Positions 7,008-11,525 of a DNA stretch of 11,525 nucleotides are shown in pieces. Where the stretch lies: contig DOZO01000021.1 in assembly GCA_003517965.1 (NCBI GenBank), positions 1 through 11,525 of the forward strand. Direction: 5' to 3'. Position numbers and translations under genes: made by a program. The notes under the pieces were generated by a model. It saw only the letters and a program-made list of their open reading frames with translations. It was not told where the DNA came from and did not search any database. This DNA is from Desulfobulbaceae bacterium (lineage in GTDB: Bacteria; Desulfobacterota; Desulfobulbia; Desulfobulbales; Desulfurivibrionaceae). The first letter of the stretch is position 1, and each line of letters starts with the position of its first letter.

Positions 7008-7045
7008 AAGGCACGCACCCCTGTTGGGGTGCGTGCCTTTTTTTT
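7008..7045 (+). terminator. Terminator of the dsrMKJOP operon
   Basis: A perfect 14-bp stem (7008-7021 with 7026-7039, AAGGCACGCACCCC and its complement) closes a TGTT loop and runs into eight T residues (7038-7045). It begins 33 bases after the dsrP stop. No A-tract precedes the stem, so it should act mainly on the plus strand. Confidence 0.95.
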
Positions 7046-7225
7046 GGTGCGTCCAGCATGGCCGCACTCTTGACGGGCGAAAATTCTTTGGCAGGCTGGT
7101 CGAGGGGCGATCAAGTGACGAATTAGGCTGGTCTGGCGTTTGAGCAGGCAGACAGAGGAAGAAAGAACAGGAATGTGCACTTGTAGATCAACAACTGCTA
7201 AGAATAGACTCCGCAGAAGCTCCTT

Positions 7226-7489
7226 TCAAAAAAGCATTTCCAGGAAGTGGTTGTGATACTCTGAAAGATCCTGGTTGCATTCGCCGCAAAAAAACTTGAT
7301 TTCTCCCAGTACCTGCGATTCGTCACTTTCCTGAATAAAACTGCCATCGCTATTCTGGAGATAACGGGTGGTCAGCACTACTCCATCAGCGATTTCAAAA
7401 AAGTCAGTATCATTGCCGCAGTGCGGGCAACAAATACGCGTGCGACTTTTTGGTGGAATCCTGCGAGCTTGGGCTATTTCGGTTTCCAT
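7226..7489 (-). CDS. Small double-CxxC zinc-ribbon protein (hypothetical)
   Basis: This 87-residue protein is of unknown function. A basic N-terminal tail (1-18) precedes CCPHCGN (C20-C21-C24) and a later CGEC (C68-C71), which together form a likely zinc ribbon with about 43 residues between knuckles. Between them lies FFEIADGVVLTTRYLQNSDG, and a helical tail ends HFLEMLF. Such ribbons bind nucleic acid or protein, but nothing here decides which. I chose ATG 7489 because GAGGA lies five bases upstream; a TTG at 7516 is in frame but has no comparable site. The gene follows ligA on the same strand with 143 bases between, and a near-consensus promoter in that gap shows it can be transcribed on its own. 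It converges on dsrP; I see no terminator for it. Confidence 0.75.
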   Translation of the reverse strand: METEIAQARRIPPKSRTRICCPHCGNDTDFFEIADGVVLTTRYLQNSDGSFIQESDESQVLGEIKFFCGECNQDLSEYHNHFLEMLF

Positions 7490-7539
7490 TTCATTCCTCG
7501 GCAGCAAAAGGGGCAACCAATCTTGTGATAAAAGGGCGG

Positions 7540-7568
7540 ATTCTACGGTAGATGCTGGAAAATGTCAA
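7540..7568 (-). promoter_or_regulatory. Near-consensus sigma-70 promoter of the zinc-ribbon gene
   Basis: On the minus strand TTGACA (7568-7563) is followed after exactly 17 bases by TAGAAT (7545-7540). The -35 box is perfect, the -10 box matches 5 of 6, and the spacing is optimal. Transcription should start near 7533, giving a leader of about 45 bases before ATG 7489. It is the best promoter match in the window. Confidence 0.8.
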
Positions 7569-7578
7569 TTTAGGAGTT

Positions 7579-7626
7579 GTTAGTCGTTGTAAATAATGTT
7601 GGACGTTGTTTTTCCCAACGCCTAAC
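7579..7626 (+). repeat. Palindromic intergenic repeat, copy 2
   Basis: The arms GTTAGTCGTTG (7579-7589) and CAACGCCTAAC (7616-7626) pair at 10 of 11 positions. The 26-base core (7582-7607) matches copy 1 at 1743-1768 with two substitutions. A smaller stem, CGTTG/CAACG (7604-7608 with 7616-7620), can form as an alternative. The element lies six bases beyond the ligA stop and just upstream of the zinc-ribbon promoter. Confidence 0.72.
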
Positions 7627-7632
7627 TCATGG

Positions 7633-9687
7633 TCAGCGATTAACAAACTGAAGAAATTCGGCCTCGGTGATAACAGGCAAGCCCAATTCCTGGGCCTTTG
7701 CCAATTTACTTCCGGGACTGTCCCCCAGAACAACATGGGTAACCCTGCGGTTGAGGCCTGAGGCTATCTGGCCACCCAACTCTTTGATTCTGGCCTTGGC
7801 CTCAGAGCGGGACAGGCTGGCAAGCACGCCGGTAAAAAGAAAGATGTAGCCTGCCAGGACACCATCAGCCTCCGCGCCCGGTTTTTCCTCTTGAACGCAG
7901 ACACCCAAGGCCTCAAGCCGCGCCAGCATCTCCGTGGTTTCCGGAGCTTGAAAGTAATCCACCAGGCTCGTTGCCACCTGTTCGCCGATGCCCTCGATTT
8001 GTAAAAAATCAGCTTCTCCAGCCAGACAAAGACGAGCCAGAGAGGTGAAATGCCGGGCAAGAAGCTGGGCAGTTACTTCGCCCACATGCCGGATGCCGAG
8101 GGCGGTAATAAATCTGGTCAGCGTTGGGGCTCGACTGGCTTCAATGGCGCGCGCCGCGTTTTCTGCAGATTTTTCACCCCAGCCATCAAGATCAGCCAAG
8201 GCTCCAGGCGCCTGTTGTCCAAGTTGATAGATGTCAGGAATGTCCTGGATAAGCCCCTCTTTAACAAGTTGCTCCACCGCCTTTTTCCCCAATCCCTCAA
8301 TGTCCATGCCGCTCTTGCCGGCAAAATGAATCAGGGACCTCACCCGCTGAGCAGGGCAGTCAGGATTGGGGCAACGGGTTATCGCTTCCTGTCCGACCCG
8401 AACCAGGGTAACGCCACATTCCGGGCAGGAAGTGGGCATGATGATGGCTTGTTCCTGGCCGGTTCGGTTCTCCATTACCGGTTTGACTACTTCTGGAATA
8501 ACATCGCCTGCCCGTTGCACTACAACGATGTCGCCGATCATCAGCCCTTTGCGGCGCAACTCGTCTTCATTGTGCAGGGTGGCTCGGCTCACCATGACCC
8601 CGCCGACCTGTACCGGGGCAAGGATGGCCACCGGGGTAATTGCCCCGGTTCGACCGACCCCGAACTCGACGGCCAGCAGGCTGGTGGTGGCTTGGGAGGC
8701 TGCAAACTTTGCGGCGATGGCCCAGCGCGGGCTGCGGGCCTTGGCGCCAAGTCGTTCTTGCAAGGCAAAGTCGTTGATCTTTACCACCATGCCGTCAATG
8801 TCATAGGTCAAGGCCTGGCGTTGTCCCTGGAGTTGGGCAAACTGGTCAATCACCTCCGAGATGCTCTGGCAGAGATGGACGAGGGGATTGATTTTAAAGC
8901 CGAGACCGCCAAGATATTTTAACAGGGCATGCTGATCCCGGCAAGGCAGGGCTGTCGGGTCGCTGGCCCCATAGACGTAAAAATCAAGGGGCCTGGTCGC
9001 GGTTATTTTGGGATCAAGCTGGCGCAGAGAACCGGCCGCTGCATTTCGGGGGTTGGCAAAAAGGCTTTCCCCGGCACCTCCGCGCGCCTCATTGAGTTTT
9101 TTAAAATCAGTTAGCCCGATAAAAACTTCACCCCGCACTTCAAGATGCTTGGGGGCAGCCTCTCCATTCTCGGTTAAAAGCCGTAGGGGAATGGCAGGGA
9201 TGGTCTTCAGGTTTTGGGTGATTTCTTCGCCGACCAGGCCATCTCCGCGGGTGGATCCCAGGGTAAACAGCCCGTTTTCATAGACGAGTTCCACGGCCAG
9301 CCCGTCGAGTTTTGGCTCGGTTACATAAGTGATCGGCGTTCTGCTCTGTAAAAAGCGGAAGAGACGTTCCTCAAAGTCTACGAGATCATTGGGGGCAAAA
9401 GCATTTTCCAGACTCAGCATGGGATTGGTGTGGGCCACTGTGGCAAACTGGGCAAGCGGCGCTCCCCCCACCCGCTGACTGGGAGAATCGGGAGTGATCA
9501 GCTCTGGATGCTGCTGTTCCAAGGTCAGCAGTTCCTGAAAAAGCCGGTCGTATTCAGCATCGGCAATAATTGGCTCATCCAGCACATAATAGCGGTGAGC
9601 ATGGGAGTGCAGCTCCCGTTGCAGGGTCTGGACTCGTTGCCGGACGGTATCTTGGCCGGTGATGTTCAGCAAGGAAAGTTGGGCCAT
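7633..9687 (-). CDS. ligA: NAD+-dependent DNA ligase LigA
   Basis: LigA seals nicks in duplex DNA during replication and repair, using NAD+ to adenylate its active-site lysine. The 684-residue protein is of normal length with all domains in order: Ia (HRYYVLDEPIIADAEYDRLF, 31-50), the nucleotidyltransferase domain with K126 in EPKLDG and downstream RGDG (147-150) and RGEVF (185-189), and the YDIDGMVVK motif (295-303). Then come the OB fold (about 330-410), a zinc finger with C421, C424, C439 and C444, helix-hairpin-helix repeats (about 450-590) and a BRCT domain (about 605-684). The start is ATG 9687, which overlaps the TGA of the upstream tautomerase by one base; longer in-frame extension upstream encodes that gene's antisense-free other frame and is unlikely to be used. 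The core is intact, so it should be active. Confidence 0.97.
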   Translation of the reverse strand: MAQLSLLNITGQDTVRQRVQTLQRELHSHAHRYYVLDEPIIADAEYDRLFQELLTLEQQHPELITPDSPSQRVGGAPLAQFATVAHTNPMLSLENAFAPNDLVDFEERLFRFLQSRTPITYVTEPKLDGLAVELVYENGLFTLGSTRGDGLVGEEITQNLKTIPAIPLRLLTENGEAAPKHLEVRGEVFIGLTDFKKLNEARGGAGESLFANPRNAAAGSLRQLDPKITATRPLDFYVYGASDPTALPCRDQHALLKYLGGLGFKINPLVHLCQSISEVIDQFAQLQGQRQALTYDIDGMVVKINDFALQERLGAKARSPRWAIAAKFAASQATTSLLAVEFGVGRTGAITPVAILAPVQVGGVMVSRATLHNEDELRRKGLMIGDIVVVQRAGDVIPEVVKPVMENRTGQEQAIIMPTSCPECGVTLVRVGQEAITRCPNPDCPAQRVRSLIHFAGKSGMDIEGLGKKAVEQLVKEGLIQDIPDIYQLGQQAPGALADLDGWGEKSAENAARAIEASRAPTLTRFITALGIRHVGEVTAQLLARHFTSLARLCLAGEADFLQIEGIGEQVATSLVDYFQAPETTEMLARLEALGVCVQEEKPGAEADGVLAGYIFLFTGVLASLSRSEAKARIKELGGQIASGLNRRVTHVVLGDSPGSKLAKAQELGLPVITEAEFLQFVNR

Positions 9688-9875
9688 CAGAGAGGTTTTT
9701 CGAGTAGCTTGCCACCTTGGGCGATATTGTCGTGTTGTTCTTCGTCCACAAAAATCAGGATGGAATCCTCCGGTTTTTGGGTAACTTCGGCGATAACCCT
9801 GGTTACCCCGGCGCACATCTTCTCTTTTTGTTCCCTGCTTAACTTGCCCGCAAGGCGGATGCTTACATATGGCAT
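9687..9875 (-). CDS. 4-oxalocrotonate tautomerase-family small protein
   Basis: This 62-residue protein belongs to the tautomerase superfamily, whose members use an N-terminal proline (exposed after Met removal) as catalytic base. The sequence begins MPYVSIRLAGKLSREQKE and aligns without gaps to classical 4-OT. Numbered from Pro-1, the 4-OT residues Arg-11, Arg-39 and Phe-50 are Leu, Leu and Ile here, so the classical 4-oxalocrotonate reaction is unlikely. The C-terminal GGK segment is retained. ATG 9875 has GAGGAG six bases upstream. The gene lies 19 bases after the gltA-like gene, and its TGA shares a base with the ligA ATG (TGATG), so the two are probably translationally coupled. No aromatic-degradation genes are nearby. 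The substrate is unknown. Confidence 0.85.
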   Translation of the reverse strand: MPYVSIRLAGKLSREQKEKMCAGVTRVIAEVTQKPEDSILIFVDEEQHDNIAQGGKLLEKPL

Positions 9876-9894
9876 GGTGGCTCCTCGTTTAATG

Positions 9895-11301
9895 TTAATC
9901 GCAGGAAAAGGCTTGGCGTCCTTCCTTGAGATCCTTGCCTTCAAGATAGCGCTTGATGGATTCGGCGGCCTCCTTGGCCTGATATACCGCCTTGGCCACA
10001 GTCTGGGGCCCGAGCACTGCATCGCCAGCCGCAAAGATCCATTCCTCTGAGGTTTGCATGGTTACTTCATCCACCACATAGGTGCCCCAGCGGCTCAAGG
10101 CCAGATCGAGGCCGGAACCGGCGGTGATGTCCACATCCTGACTGATGGCCGGAATGATGGCATCAGCGGCAAGCATGAAGTTGGAACCTTCTTTCGGCAC
10201 AGGCCTACAGCGACCCGAGGCGTCACAGGCGCCAAGTTCCATCCGGATGCACTCGATCTTGCTCAGCCTGCCATTTTCGCCATGGATCGCAACCGGGGCC
10301 GCCAGCATCTCGATGCGTACCCCTTCTTCCTCCAGATGATGAATCTCGGCCTGGGAGGCAGGCATTTCCGCTTTGCTCCGGCGATAGAGGATGAAGACAT
10401 TGTCAGAGCCGGTGCGCAGAGCGGTTCGGGCGCAGTCAATGGCCACGTTGCCGCCGCCGACCACGACTACATTTTTCCCGAGATTAAGGGTTTCGCCAAT
10501 ATTGACCTTGCGCAGGTAATCAACCCCATGCACCACTCCCTCCAGATCTTCGCCTGCTACGCCTAATTTCCGGCTCAGGTGAGCGCCTGGCGCGATAAAT
10601 ACCGCGGCAAAGCCTTCGGCCTGCAAATCACGCAGGGTCTTATCCTTGCCGATGGTGGTTCCATGCACCAAGGAGACGCCGCAGCTTTTCAAGGCTTCGC
10701 ATTCTGCGGCAATGACTTGGCGGGGCAGACGGTAAGCCGGGATACCCACTGCCAACATGCCGCCAAAAACGGGCAGACTTTCAAAAATCGTACATTGGTA
10801 TCCTTCGTGGGCCAGATAATATGCGGCCGACATTCCGGCCGGGCCGGAGCCGACAATGGCCACTTTTTTGTCCTTGGGCATGGCGCAGGGTTGCAGCAGG
10901 TTCTTGTTGTTGGCCACCATCCAGTCAACGAGGTAGCGCTCAAGCATACCAATGGCCACGGGTTCGCCTTTTTTCCCTCGGATACAGTGGCCTTCGCACT
11001 GAAATTCATGGGGGCAGACCCGCGAACAAATGGCAGGAAGCGAGTTGGTCTGGCGATCAAGCCAATACGCCTCTTCGATCTTGCCTTCCCGTAACAGCTT
11101 GATAAAGCCGGGGATATCATTATGCACGGGGCAACCCTCCCGGCATTTTGGTTTTTTGCATTGCAGGCACCGCTCTGCCTCAAGCTGAGCGGTTTCGGCT
11201 GCATAGCCGTAGGTAACCTCGTCAAAATTCCTGATCCGCACAGCAATGGGCAATTCCTTTGCGCCTTGCCGGGGAATGCTCATCCTTTCTTTTACCTCCA
11301 T
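9895..11301 (-). CDS. gltA: NADPH-dependent glutamate synthase small-subunit-like flavoprotein (GltA/NfnB type)
   Basis: This 468-residue iron-sulfur flavoprotein moves electrons between NAD(P)H and FAD/[4Fe-4S] centres. An N-terminal cluster domain carries C45-C48-C53-C57 (CLQCKKPKCREGC) and C92-C96-C102-C106 (CSRVCPHEFQCEGHC). An FAD-binding Rossmann motif follows (VAIVGSGPAGMSAA, 147-160), then an NADPH-binding motif (VVVVGGGNVAIDCA, 278-291) and a closing FAD motif (FAAGDAVLGPQT, 423-434). The fold is shared by the glutamate synthase beta subunit (GltD; called GltA in some anaerobes) and NfnB/NfnL of electron-bifurcating ferredoxin:NADP+ transhydrogenase. Neither a glutamate synthase large subunit nor nfnA is beside it, so sequence alone does not decide between them. 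ATG 11301 has AGGAGA five bases upstream; ATG 11283 is a possible shorter start. It heads a minus-strand unit with the tautomerase and ligA. Confidence 0.85.
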   Translation of the reverse strand: MEVKERMSIPRQGAKELPIAVRIRNFDEVTYGYAAETAQLEAERCLQCKKPKCREGCPVHNDIPGFIKLLREGKIEEAYWLDRQTNSLPAICSRVCPHEFQCEGHCIRGKKGEPVAIGMLERYLVDWMVANNKNLLQPCAMPKDKKVAIVGSGPAGMSAAYYLAHEGYQCTIFESLPVFGGMLAVGIPAYRLPRQVIAAECEALKSCGVSLVHGTTIGKDKTLRDLQAEGFAAVFIAPGAHLSRKLGVAGEDLEGVVHGVDYLRKVNIGETLNLGKNVVVVGGGNVAIDCARTALRTGSDNVFILYRRSKAEMPASQAEIHHLEEEGVRIEMLAAPVAIHGENGRLSKIECIRMELGACDASGRCRPVPKEGSNFMLAADAIIPAISQDVDITAGSGLDLALSRWGTYVVDEVTMQTSEEWIFAAGDAVLGPQTVAKAVYQAKEAAESIKRYLEGKDLKEGRQAFSCD

Positions 11302-11452
11302 AGCTGTCTCCTGCTCGCTAAATTAAAGACCGTCGGTAATGGTACCGGTAATTGATCGTAAGCCGTTGAGTAAAATAACTTGTTCGATGGTAAGCGATCA
11401 CAGGGCACGACATCTGCTTTGTTATCGGCCTGTTCACATACCATATGTTTAG
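11302..11452 (-). promoter_or_regulatory. Upstream region of the gltA-like gene
   Basis: This 151-base gap must carry the promoter of the minus-strand gltA-tautomerase-ligA unit, but I find no convincing -35/-10 pair. It contains two CGGTAAT direct repeats (11334-11340 and 11346-11352, 12-base period) around a GGTAC sequence. An inverted TGATCG/CGATCA pair (11353-11358 and 11395-11400) encloses a degenerate copy of the intergenic repeat core. Either could be an operator. Confidence 0.3.
11361..11400 (+). repeat. Possible degenerate third copy of the palindromic repeat
   Basis: AGCCGTTGAGTAAAATAA (11361-11378) resembles the start of the shared core of the copies at 1743 and 7582, with a 2-base insertion. 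ATGGTAAGCGATCA (11387-11400) resembles ATGGTCAGCGATTA (7629-7642) just after copy 2. The middle is diverged and the right arm is not recognisable. Confidence 0.3.
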
Positions 11453-11486
11453 AGCCCCTGCCCGAGAATCGGGCTTAGGGGCTTTT
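11453..11486 (+). terminator. Plus-strand intrinsic terminator-like hairpin
   Basis: AGCCCCT (11453-11459) pairs with AGGGGCT (11477-11483), and inside it GCCCGA (11460-11465) pairs with TCGGGC (11469-11474) around a GAA loop, leaving a 2-base TT bulge. TTTT follows at 11483-11486. The polarity is for a plus-strand transcript, yet no plus-strand gene is visible to its left. It may end a small RNA, or insulate the minus-strand promoter. Confidence 0.6.
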
Positions 11487-11525
11487 ATCCAGCTTCGCTG
11501 GGATAGCTCTCAGGCCTCTGTCGCG

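Noticed and set aside
7579..7626. Copy 2 of the repeat as an integron attC site (GCCTAAC resembles an R'' box)
   Set aside because: In attC sites RYYYAAC comes first and GTTRRRY last. Here the order is reversed, and no integrase or cassette array is present.
8050..8922. Long plus-strand open frame of 290 codons opposite ligA
   Set aside because: It is fully antisense to a complete, motif-rich ligA, has no recognisable protein features, and lacks a ribosome binding site of note. It is a shadow frame.
10054..11094. Plus-strand open frames opposite the gltA-like gene
   Set aside because: Composition reflects the complementary strand of the real flavoprotein gene, with no domains or coherent start signals.

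Overview
The window looks like chromosomal DNA from a sulfate-reducing (or otherwise sulfur-metabolising) bacterium of the former Deltaproteobacteria, most likely near Desulfobulbales. The main evidence is a complete dsrMKJOP operon that begins with an RsbRD_N-domain gene. This taxonomic call is an inference from gene content and protein style, not from a marker search.

Layout, left to right. Bases 1-16 are the 3' end of a tRNA-like RNA, best read as tmRNA (ssrA), followed by a strong intrinsic terminator (49-82). About 450 bases without a convincing gene follow. Next come a small orphan gene with a FlaG-like C-terminal half (536-958) and an RsbRD_N-domain gene (1204-1743). The dsrM, dsrK, dsrJ, dsrO and dsrP genes (1870-6975) are tightly spaced and end in a textbook terminator (7008-7045). 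Together they encode the transmembrane complex thought to link the quinone pool and periplasm to the cytoplasmic DsrC-trisulfide step of dissimilatory sulfite reduction.

The right half is on the minus strand and converges on the dsr operon. Read in its own direction it is a GltA/NfnB-type NADPH-dependent flavoprotein (11301-9895), a 4-oxalocrotonate-tautomerase-fold protein (9875-9687), the NAD+-dependent DNA ligase ligA (9687-7633, start codon overlapping the tautomerase stop by one base), and a small zinc-ribbon protein (7489-7226). The zinc-ribbon gene has its own near-consensus sigma-70 promoter.

The most unexpected structure is a small palindromic intergenic element found twice. One copy sits at the 3' end of the RsbRD_N gene (1740-1790), the other between ligA and the zinc-ribbon gene (7579-7626). 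The two copies share a 26-base core at 24/26 identity and have inverted arms at equivalent places; a degenerate third copy may lie at 11361-11400. Other points to check are a tautomerase that keeps Pro-1 but lacks the other classical 4-OT catalytic residues, a DsrO whose cysteine pattern suggests loss of one specific [4Fe-4S] site, and the conserved-looking link between an RsbRD_N protein and DsrMKJOP. I see no CRISPR array, insertion sequence or defence system, and most of the window is core metabolism.
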